This document shows, piece after piece, positions 9,426 to 17,528 of a stretch of DNA of 64,000 bases; positions within the stretch are counted from its first letter, which is position 1, and the number at the start of each line of letters is the position of its first letter. The notes under the pieces are model-generated. The model ran no database searches and was not told the DNA's origin. It worked only from the letters and a program-made list of their open reading frames with translations. The stretch comes from Natrinema gelatinilyticum. Lineage in GTDB: Archaea > Halobacteriota > Halobacteria > Halobacteriales > Natrialbaceae. Position numbers and translations under genes: made by a program. The stretch lies in assembly GCF_024266705.1 (NCBI RefSeq), contig NZ_CP100756.1, positions 806,001-870,000 of the forward strand, read 5' to 3'.

Positions 9426-10250
9426 TCAAGAGACCAGTTCCGGTGGGAATAACGAGGCTTTCTCCTCGCGACTGACCGCTCGAGCGTCGGCGCGGTGGCG
9501 TTCGAAAACGGAGAGCGCCCACTCGCGGGTTTCCGGACTATCGGTATCGATCACGGCTTCGAGCAGTCCCGTCTTCGGGTCGTGACAGCAGATACCGATT
9601 CGATCGTCGAAAATCCCGAGCCCACATCGGTCTTCGTCGGGGAGCGCGTCGTGCAGAAGGATGGTGCAGTTATCGCAGGCGGTCGCTTCCGCGACCCGTT
9701 CCGGTTTCCACTCGATAGTCGCCTCCAGGACCGCTGGCGAATAGATGTACTCGTAGTCCATGCCATCGATCACCGACGAACAGACGGTTTCATTGTTGAT
9801 CGATTTGAAGACGGTCGTTCCGAACCCACACATCGCGGTCGTCTCCTCGATCAACTCTCTGACGCGCTGGACGGGTTCGTAGGGGTAGTTTGGACCGGGG
9901 TAGGAAACGACCGCGTCGTCGAACAGTTCGACCGAAAATCCCTCCATCTCGCGCGGAAGCCAGCGCCACACGTCGCGCAGCGTTCGCTCCGTTTCCATCG
10001 CGTCACAGAGGGTTCCGAACTGCTCGGCGACGTACTCACCGAGCGGCGTGAGTTCGTAGGTCGGCCCGTTCCTGACGATCCATCGTCTGTCCTCGAAATC
10101 TCCGAGTATTCGTCCCATCGTTTGCGAGGACGCGCCCGTCGTCGCGCACAGGTCGTTCCGATCCTGCGGGCCCTCGAGCAGCGCCTCGAGGACGCCCGTC
10201 CGGTGGGCTGAGCGCGCGAGGAATTCGATTTCGTCGAGTCGGCAATCCAT
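9426..10250 (-). CDS. Winged-helix transcriptional regulator with DUF1724-type effector domain
   Basis: A 274-residue cytosolic regulator. Residues 1-75 form an ArsR/TrmB-like winged helix (LLEGPQDRNDLCATTGAS, then a wing ending in YELTPLGEYV). The remaining ~190 residues match the DUF1724-type ligand or sensing domain common in haloarchaeal regulators. Four cysteines in the C-terminal half (CDNC, ICCHD) could respond to redox or metal. The start is set at the ATG at 10250 because ACTTTTTATC lies ~20-30 bases upstream, as expected for a leaderless transcript. It is divergent from proline dehydrogenase and may control it (inference). Confidence 0.8.
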   Translation of the reverse strand: MDCRLDEIEFLARSAHRTGVLEALLEGPQDRNDLCATTGASSQTMGRILGDFEDRRWIVRNGPTYELTPLGEYVAEQFGTLCDAMETERTLRDVWRWLPREMEGFSVELFDDAVVSYPGPNYPYEPVQRVRELIEETTAMCGFGTTVFKSINNETVCSSVIDGMDYEYIYSPAVLEATIEWKPERVAEATACDNCTILLHDALPDEDRCGLGIFDDRIGICCHDPKTGLLEAVIDTDSPETREWALSVFERHRADARAVSREEKASLFPPELVS

Positions 10251-10573
10251 GCGAACCGTATGCACAGATCGATAAAAAGTGTGTGCGGTCTCTGGCGAAC
10301 CCGTCCGGAACAGGGGGCTGTCCGCTGACCGATCGACGGACCTTCCGAGATACCGCCCGGCGAAGATCGTGTCTACGCGGTAGTCACAGAAACTGGTCGG
10401 TCTGACGGGCTCCATCGCGGTCAAAGGGCGGTCTCGAGCTGGGCGAATTCGATTCGTGCGCGTCGAGTCACCCGGCCCTCCCGATCAGCGTTCCTGAAAA
10501 TAAGACGACTGACGAGATACGCACGTCGAAAAACAGAAGAATTACCTTACCGCTGGCAGTTATCTCGAGTGAT
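10251..10573. other. Divergent promoter region between regulator and proline dehydrogenase
   Basis: Contains a TATA-like element for the leftward regulator (about 10271-10280). Rightward, an AT-rich stretch precedes 10574. No other gene is supported. Confidence 0.5.
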
Positions 10574-11410
10574 ATGATCCCGCCGATAGCGAGTCGGTTC
10601 GTCGCGGGAGAGTCTCCGGCGGAAGCCCTCGAGCACGTCCGGCGACTGAACGAACGCGACGTAAACGCAATCGTGAACCTCCTCGGGGAGCACTACGACG
10701 AGCGTGATTCCGTCGCGGCGGACGGCGCCGAATACCGGACGCTCATCGGAGACATCGCGAACTCGGGACTCGAGGCCGCCGTCTCCGTCAAGCCCTCGCA
10801 GTTGGGACTGGACATCGGCGAGGACGTGTTTCGGGCGGAACTGACCGAGGTCGTCGACGCCGCGACAGATCACGGCGTCTTCGTCTGGATCGACATGGAA
10901 GATCACACGACCACTGACGCGACCCTGGACGCGTTCGAGACAGTCGCCCGCGAGCACGGAGGCGGCGTCGGGGTCTGCGTGCAGGCGAATCTCCGACGAA
11001 CGCGAGCGGACGTCAGGCGACTCGCTGACGTCCCCGGAAAGGTCCGCTTCGTCAAGGGGGCGTACGATCCACCGGCCGACCTCGCCTACACCGACGGTGC
11101 TCGAGTGGACGAGGAATACAGAAAACTGCTCGAGTACGCGTTCGAACACTACGACGGTGGCATCGGCGTCGGAAGCCACGATCCGGCGATGATCGAATAC
11201 GCGAAAGCGCTGTACGATCAGTACGGGACGGACTTCGAGATCCAGATGCTCATGGGCGTGCGCGAGGACGCCCAGTACGAGCTAGCCGCGGAGTACGAGG
11301 TCTGGCAGTACATTCCCTACGGCGACCGGTGGAAATCGTACTTCTACCGCCGGGTCACCGAGCGAACCGACAACCTCAAATTCGCGCTTCGGGCGGTCCT
11401 TACCGGGTGA
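10574..11410 (+). CDS. Proline dehydrogenase
   Basis: A 278-residue, monofunctional FAD-dependent proline dehydrogenase (TIM barrel) that oxidises L-proline to delta-1-pyrroline-5-carboxylate, normally passing electrons to the membrane quinone pool. Signature segments are VSVKPSQLGL (about 75), VWIDMEDHTTTD (about 112), the VQANLRRT strand (about 140), RFVKGAYDPP (about 157), GSHDP (about 198) and the substrate-binding YFYRRVTERTDN near the C-terminus. The length fits the one-domain bacterial and archaeal type. The P5C dehydrogenase partner is not in the window. The divergent DUF1724-type regulator is a candidate controller. Confidence 0.93.
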   Translation: MIPPIASRFVAGESPAEALEHVRRLNERDVNAIVNLLGEHYDERDSVAADGAEYRTLIGDIANSGLEAAVSVKPSQLGLDIGEDVFRAELTEVVDAATDHGVFVWIDMEDHTTTDATLDAFETVAREHGGGVGVCVQANLRRTRADVRRLADVPGKVRFVKGAYDPPADLAYTDGARVDEEYRKLLEYAFEHYDGGIGVGSHDPAMIEYAKALYDQYGTDFEIQMLMGVREDAQYELAAEYEVWQYIPYGDRWKSYFYRRVTERTDNLKFALRAVLTG

Positions 11411-11450
11411 CGAATCGCTGTACAAACGTTTCAAACGGAAGGAAGAGATC

Positions 11451-11771
11451 ATGGAGATCCCTGGTACCGAGAGAGACGACGATCGGACGATGTATGTTCG
11501 GTTCGAACGCGGCGACGAACAGTCCGTCCTCGAAACGCTTCGCGCGCTCGATCGGGGGGACGAACCGGAACCGCACTACGAGGTGGTCTACCACGATCTG
11601 AACGACCCGCATCGAGTGGTTTGGCCAAAGAACGTGGAACTGCTCAGGACGATTGCTCACCACGACCCGGAGAGCATCTGCGACACGGCCCGCCTCGTCG
11701 ACCGGGACGTCAAGCAGGTTCACGGAACCCTCGAGGAACTCGAAGAATTACACCCGATCGGCCTTGTTTAG
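11451..11771 (+). CDS. HVO_A0114-like DNA-binding protein, apparently truncated
   Basis: A 106-residue protein with a beta-rich N-terminus (RTMYVRFERGDEQSVLETL) and a winged helix (NVELLRTIAHHDPESICDTARLVDRDVKQVHGTLEELEEL), matching the HVO_A0114 family of putative haloarchaeal regulators. Relatives continue for ~20 residues with a G-R-S-x-R-P-x-x-x-Y-D-E-I motif. Here a TAG at 11769-11771 ends the frame, and the codons after it still read TRSHSRFVYGTNET, which resembles that motif. This suggests a recent nonsense change, so the protein may be a decaying regulator. Confidence 0.6.
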   Translation: MEIPGTERDDDRTMYVRFERGDEQSVLETLRALDRGDEPEPHYEVVYHDLNDPHRVVWPKNVELLRTIAHHDPESICDTARLVDRDVKQVHGTLEELEELHPIGLV

Positions 11772-11915
11772 ACGCGGAGCCACAGTCGATTCGTTTACGG
11801 TACTAACGAGACGAATTAGCCGCTCAGTGCACCGGCAAATCTACAGGGAGGTAAACGATAAATCGCCCGTCCAGTAATTGACGAGCATGGCGGAACTTCA
11901 CTCCGATGCTGTAGG

Positions 11916-12080
11916 TCAACTTTTCTCCTCATCCGACTCGTGTCCAGTGGCGGCACCAGTATCGCGACCATTCGCTTCGACGGCTGCGGACGGCTCTGCG
12001 GTTTCCGCCTCGGTGGCTGCGTCCTCCTCTGTTGCTTCGTCTGATGGGTCCTCGAACCGCTCATCCATTCCACGGGGCAT
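11916..12080 (-). CDS. Small acidic ORF downstream of parA remnant (clipped partition partner)
   Basis: 54 codons from ATG 12080, two bases after the parA stop codon. The product starts MPRGMDERFEDPSDE and is almost entirely Asp, Glu, Ala and Thr, ending GHESDEEKS. Haloarchaeal plasmid parA genes are followed by a small gene with a similar acidic N-terminus and then a DNA-binding helix region; that second part is absent here. It is probably the left-over N-terminus of the parA partner. Confidence 0.5.
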   Translation of the reverse strand: MPRGMDERFEDPSDEATEEDAATEAETAEPSAAVEANGRDTGAATGHESDEEKS

Positions 12081-12082
12081 AG

Positions 12083-12705
12083 TTACGCCTCCACCTGTGT
12101 TTTGTCGAACGCTCGTTCCATGGTCTCTGCAATCTCCACGAAGAGGTCACGCTCTACCTGTTGGTCGTTCGGGTCCTCCCATTCGAAAATATCCTGCCCG
12201 TTATCCCAGGCGCGCTGAATCGCCACGCGCATCGGAAGCTTGAAAATCGGCGCTATCGACGCGAAGGACTCGTCGAAAGCGTTGAGGAACTTCTGCGATT
12301 GGCCGTCATCCTGGTACATATTTGCCAGGAGGCCGACAATTGCGATCTCGATCTGCTGGTTGTCCTCGATGGACCCCAGTTGGTCCCATAGGTCGTCAAG
12401 CGCGTCCCGTGGTGTGGCTTGGGTCTGTGCAGCGAGGAAGACGTTCTGCGCCGCGATGAACGCCGCATCCGTCAGGACTGAGAGGTCCGGCGGGCAGTCG
12501 ATCAAGATGAAATCGTAGTCGTATCCGTCCTCAACCAACTCCTCGAGGGCGACTTTCAGCGACAGTCGAGCACTCGAATCGTCCATCCAATCTCGCGCGA
12601 GACCCACGTCTTTTTGGCTCGGGATCAGGTCGAAGTTCAGATGGTCGTACTCGCTCCTCTCAATCACGATCTCCGAGCCGGGATCCGAGCGGTTATCTGG
12701 CTAGC
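12083..12705 (-). pseudogene. ParA/Soj-family ATPase, N-terminal P-loop deleted
   Basis: The reading frame from GTG 12667 (194 codons) covers the middle and C-terminus of a plasmid-type ParA: NFDLIPSQKDVGLARDW, the Walker B-like FILIDCPPDLSVLTDAAF and the C-terminal switch region. In-frame homology extends a few codons further (DPGSEIV) to a TAG at about 12703. The first ~70-80 residues, including the deviant Walker A motif KGGVGKTT, are missing, so it cannot bind ATP normally. It is followed at once by the clipped acidic ORF. The pair is debris of a plasmid partition locus integrated into the chromosome. Confidence 0.75.
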
Positions 12706-12796
12706 CAATTACAATCAACATACTTGATTCACGCTCGTGGGATAGCGGGGTTCCATCGTGTCATCACAGCAAATCAAACAAACTTCGAGATACTGA

Positions 12797-13264
12797 TCAT
12801 TGTAGATCGAGCCACTGACCTGTTCGTTCGCCAGTACTGCGTGGTTTCCAGTTCGTACTGATGTCCCACTCGTACCCAAACGGATCCTCAACGAGTAGAC
12901 CACCTGGTTGATTAAAAAGGATTTCACACGCGGTCTCGACAGCTCGTTGCCTAAATCGTTCTATCTCCATCTGGCCCATCCCCAATCCGATATGATACTG
13001 CTGTTCAGGCGGTTTGTCTGGCTTAGTTTCCGTGGATTCGAGTGCGAGAAAGAGTTCATCGCGTTTGATGAAACTCATTCGAGGTTGATACCCGGCTCTC
13101 TCAGCGTCATCCCAATCGACACCGTTCACCAGGGTGTGCCACTCTCCGTCTACGGTCGTCTCCTGAAATGCCACCCCTGTATCGAAGAGGGTGGTGTACA
13201 TCTCCTCGGCGTCCTGGAGGTTTGGAACACGGATTGCCACATGGGTAATGCGTTCGTATGCCAT
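12797..13264 (-). CDS. VOC (glyoxalase/bleomycin-resistance fold) family protein
   Basis: A 155-residue protein with a single vicinal-oxygen-chelate module pair. It starts ERITHVAIRVPNLQDAEEMY, the usual first beta-alpha unit with a metal-binding histidine, and ends LLVEDPFGYEWDIST, the usual last strand with an acidic ligand. The family includes glyoxalases, dioxygenases and resistance proteins; the reaction here is unknown. GC content and codon use seem lower than in the housekeeping neighbours, and it sits in a mobile-element graveyard, so horizontal acquisition is likely. Confidence 0.8.
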   Translation of the reverse strand: MAYERITHVAIRVPNLQDAEEMYTTLFDTGVAFQETTVDGEWHTLVNGVDWDDAERAGYQPRMSFIKRDELFLALESTETKPDKPPEQQYHIGLGMGQMEIERFRQRAVETACEILFNQPGGLLVEDPFGYEWDISTNWKPRSTGERTGQWLDLQ

Positions 13265-13362
13265 GGGTTTGCTACGCTGAGCAAGACCACGGATGTGCGC
13301 GTGAATATATTTATCTTTTTAAGTAATCCGGGAGTCCTTTAATCACTGCCCAGTCAACTCCG

Positions 13363-13618
13363 GTGTGTATAGCTCGTGTCCACCTGAAGGTCAAAATTGC
13401 GGCAGACGACGATAATTGGCTTGCTGGGCTTTCGACCGAGTTCTCGGACACCGAGTTCAAGAACCTGACGAGCCAGCCCGCAGACGATGAGGTAACACCG
13501 GATGGGACGCCATCGTTCGCTGGTTTGACGACGCACTGGAGGTGCACTCGTACGAAGTGTTCCATTCCGACGACGGGATGGTACTGGTTCAGTTGGTGTT
13601 TCTGATGCCGTCAACGCA
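13363..13618 (+). pseudogene. Bacterio-opsin-activator-like (HTH-10) regulator, N-terminal fragment
   Basis: From GTG 13363 the frame reads MCIARVHLKVKIAADDDNWLAG, then TEFKNLTSQPADDE, as at the N-terminus of haloarchaeal bacterio-opsin-activator-type proteins. After a frameshift near 13500, another frame continues WFDDALEVHSYEVFHSDDGM and VLVQ, the expected next strands. The C-terminal HTH_10 domain is absent; the following DNA is IS5 transposase sequence on the other strand. The gene was truncated, probably by that insertion. Confidence 0.6.
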
Positions 13619-13639
13619 TGAGGCGAGGCGTACGATTGG

Positions 13640-13951
13640 GATCCTTCCGCGATTTCCCATCGCAATCCGAGACGGGTTGAGCTGCTGCTTTCGTGCGCAA
13701 ACGGTCGTGAAACTCGGAAGCTCATCCGTCTTGAGTCCAATCTTCTCAACTATACCATGCATCTCGTGAAGAACGTCGAGAAGCTGCCGGTATGGGAGAT
13801 AGAGGTATTCGCGGAGACCGTGGATATCGATGATGACCCAGTCAGCGTAGCCGCCGTCACCTTTTTTGTCTGCTGTATCGGGATCTCCACAGACAGCACG
13901 TTTCGCTAACGCTACGAGGCGGTCTGTGAAACGAGGCAGACGAGAGGGCAC
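13640..13951 (-). pseudogene. IS5-family transposase, N-terminal remnant
   Basis: About 90 residues (PRFTDRLVALAKRAV through LPSFTTVCARKQQL) match the N-terminal helical domain of haloarchaeal IS5-type transposases, collinear with the start of the intact copy at 39481-40317 (SLHCLRIYLDASYRMTIDLL there, IHGLREYLYLPYRQLLDVL here). All three catalytic acidic residues lie in the missing part. It abuts the truncated bacterio-opsin-activator fragment. Confidence 0.7.
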
Positions 13952-13990
13952 ATTACTCGGTTCTGAGCTTGAGTTCGTTAGTCTGCAGGA

Positions 13991-14137
13991 GTGAGCCGTT
14001 TTCTCGGGCGTCTAAACAAGGCCCACCTGTTCGAGTTCGAACGAGACGGGCGGGCGAAGCGACCGACGGTCTGGTACGACGCGATTGAGGTGGATCTGTC
14101 GCTTACTGACGCCGATCCTGACGCCGTTCGGGCCTGA
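13991..14137 (+). pseudogene. C-terminal fragment of a second HVO_A0114-like regulator
   Basis: A 48-codon frame ending in TGA reads LNKAHLFEFERDGRAKRP, then TVWYDAIEVDLSL. This is the characteristic C-terminal wing motif of HVO_A0114-like proteins. The N-terminal two thirds are absent. It lies 2.2 kb from the truncated relative at 11451-11771; both cover the helix before the wing, so they are separate copies rather than halves of one gene. Confidence 0.6.
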
Positions 14138-14146
14138 GGGTCGATT

Positions 14147-14287
14147 TCACGTCACGGTGTTCCCGTCATCGGCAATCGCGAAGCCACAGCCGTCACAGAG
14201 CCACCAGCCGACGAGGGGGTCCCGCTCCGGGATCACCCGGTTACAATCTGGGCACCGCCTGGACCCGTGGTCTCGAGCCTCGATCAT
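14147..14287 (-). CDS. 46-residue zinc-ribbon protein
   Basis: A small protein (MIEARDHGSRRCPDCNRVIP, then a GWWLCDGCGF segment) with two CxxC knuckles spaced for one zinc ion. Its ATG overlaps the stop codon of the upstream PadR-like gene (ATGA), so translation is probably coupled. Such haloarchaeal micro-proteins often assist or modulate a neighbouring regulator; here the partner would be the PadR-like protein. Confidence 0.65.
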   Translation of the reverse strand: MIEARDHGSRRCPDCNRVIPERDPLVGWWLCDGCGFAIADDGNTVT

Positions 14288-14727
14288 TCTTTCTCCCTCC
14301 GCTCTCGAGCAAACGTCTCGGTCGCCGCCTCGGTCTCGACGGTTCGGATGCCACAGACCTCCGCGAGGCGCTCGGCGCGCTGTAACAGAAGGGCGCGACC
14401 CTCGTCCGCGAGGCGGTACTCGGTCGTCCGTTCGGCGGGTCGCACGGACCTCGAGAGGAAGCCGTGACCGACGAGAACCATGAGATCCGCGTACAGGTGC
14501 GTTCGGTCGGCGATGGGAGAGCGCTGCTCGAGCGCACGCAGTATCTCGTGTTCGTCGCACTGCCTCCCAGCGTTTTCGCGGCGGAAAACGATCTCGAGGC
14601 AGTCACGTTGAATTGCGGTGAGTTCGATCCACGTCGTCTTTTCAGCAGACGGGAGGAGACGATCGTGCTCGAGCGATGCGTCCGATCGGGCGGGGCTTTC
14701 GGGGGTTCGTGTGTCGTCTTCGTCCAT
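14284..14727 (-). CDS. PadR-like winged-helix regulator
   Basis: A 147-residue cytosolic protein with a disordered acidic N-terminal ~30 residues and then a winged helix: ELTAIQRDCLEIVFRREN, DEHEILRALEQRSPIADRTHL and the wing GFLSRSVRPAERTTEYRLADEG. This is the usual layout of haloarchaeal PadR-like repressors. It overlaps by four bases with the 46-residue zinc-ribbon gene. The target is unknown. Confidence 0.7.
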   Translation of the reverse strand: MDEDDTRTPESPARSDASLEHDRLLPSAEKTTWIELTAIQRDCLEIVFRRENAGRQCDEHEILRALEQRSPIADRTHLYADLMVLVGHGFLSRSVRPAERTTEYRLADEGRALLLQRAERLAEVCGIRTVETEAATETFARERREKE

Positions 14728-14971
14728 GGTTTCGAGCGAATAGAGTCATGTCGATTGTCCATCGCGTGTGAGGGGGGTCGATTCGCGTCTTCCGGATCGG
14801 GGTGATTTAGATCAATACGACGCACCTACTCCACACAACAGTCAACGCTACAATAAGTTTTGCGCTAATTTTTGGTCAATATAGGACAATATTTTTACAT
14901 TATCCGAAAATACCGATGTAATTATAGGATTGCTACCAGTGATTGGTATCGTGCGTCACCGGCCCAGCTGG

Positions 14972-15235
14972 ATGAGTAAGAACGATGATACCATCTTGGA
15001 ATTTCTATCGGAAACAGGAGCCGCCTTCTCAAAGCGGGGGCTTGAGGTGAACTTCGAACGACGCGATATCGAGATTTCCTATTCCACGATCAAGAGACGA
15101 ATACGACGGCTCGAAGTGGTGGGACTGATAACGTGCGTCGAAGAGAAAGGCGGCTACTACGAAATCACGAACCTCGGCGAGACGTATCTGGATGGGAACC
15201 TGAGCGCGGAAGAACTCGAGGAATTGCGAGACTGA
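14972..15235 (+). CDS. PhiH1-repressor-like winged-helix protein
   Basis: An 87-residue protein consisting of a single winged helix: DDTILEFLSETGAAFSKRGL, then ISYSTIKRRIRRLEVVGLI and a wing with GGYYEITNLGETYLDG. It resembles the small repressor family named after halovirus phiH. The ATG at 14972 is chosen over one 42 bases upstream because homologues start M-x-x-x-D-D-x-I-L-E. The upstream 14820-14930 stretch is AT-rich. It may be a chromosomal regulator or a provirus relic; no other viral genes are near. Confidence 0.75.
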   Translation: MSKNDDTILEFLSETGAAFSKRGLEVNFERRDIEISYSTIKRRIRRLEVVGLITCVEEKGGYYEITNLGETYLDGNLSAEELEELRD

Positions 15236-15383
15236 GTCACCATTTCCGAAACCGATACGTGGCCGTTCGAGCCGACGTGAACATGTAAGCTATACGATTC
15301 GTATGCCACTGTCGCTATCCCGGCTAGCGGACTCCTTGCGATCAAAGGATAGTATAAAGGCGAACGGGTTCTACGTGAGGGAC

Positions 15384-16343
15384 ATGACGACGACGCTCGG
15401 AACGGCGAGCGCGGGGCCCGGCGAGATAGATACGGGCCGTCTCGAGGTCGGCGAAACGCGAGACGGAAGCCCGTTCGGGCTCCCTGTCGCCGTAATAAAT
15501 GGCGAATCTCGCGGACGGACTCTCTACATGCAGGCGGCCAGCGACGGGGACGAACTCAACGGGGTGGGCGTGATCCAGCGCGTCGTGCCGCAACTCGATC
15601 CCGCTGAACTCTCGGGGACGATTCTGATCGTCGGGATCGTGAACTATCACGCGTTTCAAGTCGCCGAACACCGGAATCCGATCGACGACACGAAGATGAA
15701 TCGAGCCTACCCTGGCAACGAAGGGGGTACCTCGAGCGAGCGAATCGCGGCCGCGACCTTCGAGGCCGCGACTCGGGCCGATCTGATCCTCGATCTCCAT
15801 CAGGGATCGACCAGTCGAATGCTCGACGAGGTCCGCGTTCGCTGCGGAACGCGCCACCGACTCCACGATCAGTGTCTCGAACTCGCGAAGGCCTTCGACT
15901 GCGGCTACGTGCTCGATCAAAAGGGGCCAGATGGGCAACTCGCCCGCGCAGCTCCCGACGAGGGGATCCCGACCGTGGACCCCGAACTCGGTGGCGCAGT
16001 CGGCTGGGACGAAGAAAGCATTCGAACGGGCGTCGAGGGCGTGTTCAACGTTCTCCGATACTTCGACTTCCTCGAGGGCGACCAGCCCCTCGAACCCCAG
16101 ACCCACGCCAGCGGGTTCGAACAGTACGGCGCGCCGACGGGCGGGCTCGTGACCATGCAAAAGGAACTCGGCAATCGCGTTCGCCCGGGCGAGACGATCT
16201 TCGAGGTGACGACGCCCTTCGGCGAACCGAAAGACAAAGTCACGGCCGACAGCGACGGCATCCTCTGGCGGGCGCGCCGGCTTCCGCAGGTCGCGACCGG
16301 CGAGTACGTCTGCTCGGTCGGCACCGATATCGGTAACTACTGA
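15384..16343 (+). CDS. Succinylglutamate desuccinylase/aspartoacylase family protein
   Basis: A 319-residue cytosolic zinc deacylase-type protein (AstE/AspA, M14-like fold). The first metal motif reads SDGDELNG (about residue 55) rather than the usual HGxE, so aspartate replaces the first histidine ligand; LDLHQGS (about 136) provides the later histidine, and TKMNRAYPG (about 105) the substrate arginine region. ATG 15384 is chosen because TATAAA lies at 15353-15358, 26 bases upstream. One base separates its stop from the threonine synthase start, so the two are co-transcribed. Substrate unknown. Confidence 0.85.
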   Translation: MTTTLGTASAGPGEIDTGRLEVGETRDGSPFGLPVAVINGESRGRTLYMQAASDGDELNGVGVIQRVVPQLDPAELSGTILIVGIVNYHAFQVAEHRNPIDDTKMNRAYPGNEGGTSSERIAAATFEAATRADLILDLHQGSTSRMLDEVRVRCGTRHRLHDQCLELAKAFDCGYVLDQKGPDGQLARAAPDEGIPTVDPELGGAVGWDEESIRTGVEGVFNVLRYFDFLEGDQPLEPQTHASGFEQYGAPTGGLVTMQKELGNRVRPGETIFEVTTPFGEPKDKVTADSDGILWRARRLPQVATGEYVCSVGTDIGNY

Positions 16344-16344
16344 C

Positions 16345-17502
16345 ATGGCCTCCGATCTCACCTGTCCCGAGTGCGGAGCCGTCTACGAGGCCAGCCCCGA
16401 CGAACCGTGGCGCTGTGCCTGCGGCCACGCCCTCGAGTTCACCGAGCGGCCACACCCACAGGGCGAGCCGTTTCCCCTGCACAGCCTCGACACCAGTAAC
16501 GGACTCTGGACGTTCTTCGAGTTCCTTCCGATCGAACAGCACGTCACCTTCTACGAAGGGTTCACGCCGATGGTCGACGCTCCCGACTGGAGCGCGCAGT
16601 TCAAACTCGAGTACGTCTTCCCCACGGGATCGTTCAAAGACCGCGGTGCGACGACGACCCTCTCGCGAGCCGTCGAACTCGGCGTCGAGAAGGTCATCGA
16701 GGACTCGTCGGGGAACGCCGGCGCATCGATTGCGACGTACGCAGCCCGGGCGGGGCTCGAAGCGGACATCTACGTCCCGGCCGACGTGAAACAGTCGAAG
16801 CTGATGATGATTCAGCGGGCGGACGCCCGTCCCGTTCGCATCGAGGGAACGCGATCGGACGTCACGGCGGCCTGTCTCGAAGCCGTCGAGGGCGGCGCCG
16901 ACGGCGAGGAAGACGCGATCGATGACGACACCGCCCCGAGACAGACGGGCGACGGCTGGTACGCCAGCCACGCCTGGAATCCCGCGTTCCTCGCCGGCAC
17001 GATGACGTTCGCCTTCGAAGTGGCCGCCCAGCAAAGCTGGTCCGTCCCGGACGCAATCGTCCTCCCGATCGGACAGGGAACGCTGCTCCTCGGGGCCTAC
17101 CGAGGGTTCTCGCTGCTCAACGAGGCCGGTATCGTCGACGGCATGCCCCGCCTGTTCGGCGCGCAGGCGGCCGGCTACGCACCGATCGTCGGTGCGCTCG
17201 GCGGCGAGACGACCGACGAAGACGGCAACGGAACCACCATCGCCGACGGCATTCAGATCACCGAGCCGGCACGACGGGCCGAAATACTCGAGGCGATCGA
17301 AGAGACCGGCGGCGACGCAATCGCGCTCGGTGGCGATCCGATCGAAACCGCACTCGATCGACTCCATCGAAACGGATTCTACGTCGAACCGACCTGTGCG
17401 GTCGCACCGGCCGCCCTCCAGCAGTACCGCGACGACGGCGTGCTCCACGAGGACGACGACGTCGTCGTCCCACTGACCGGGAGCGGATTGAAAACCCTAT
17501 GA
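16345..17502 (+). CDS. thrC: Threonine synthase
   Basis: A 385-residue fold-type II PLP enzyme that converts O-phospho-L-homoserine to L-threonine. An N-terminal zinc ribbon (CPECGAVYE, then CACGHALEF) precedes the catalytic domain, as in archaeal threonine synthases. PTGSFKDRGATTTLS (about residue 93) carries the PLP lysine, EDSSGNAGASIATYAA (about 120) the substrate loop, and LPIGQGTLLLGAYRGF (about 245) the phosphate-binding glycines. Threonine made here would be the substrate of the ilvA-type lyase at 47405-48616. It follows the AstE-like gene in an operon. Confidence 0.88.
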   Translation: MASDLTCPECGAVYEASPDEPWRCACGHALEFTERPHPQGEPFPLHSLDTSNGLWTFFEFLPIEQHVTFYEGFTPMVDAPDWSAQFKLEYVFPTGSFKDRGATTTLSRAVELGVEKVIEDSSGNAGASIATYAARAGLEADIYVPADVKQSKLMMIQRADARPVRIEGTRSDVTAACLEAVEGGADGEEDAIDDDTAPRQTGDGWYASHAWNPAFLAGTMTFAFEVAAQQSWSVPDAIVLPIGQGTLLLGAYRGFSLLNEAGIVDGMPRLFGAQAAGYAPIVGALGGETTDEDGNGTTIADGIQITEPARRAEILEAIEETGGDAIALGGDPIETALDRLHRNGFYVEPTCAVAPAALQQYRDDGVLHEDDDVVVPLTGSGLKTL

Positions 17503-17528
17503 ACCGCCGGTCCTGAAGACTCGGATAG

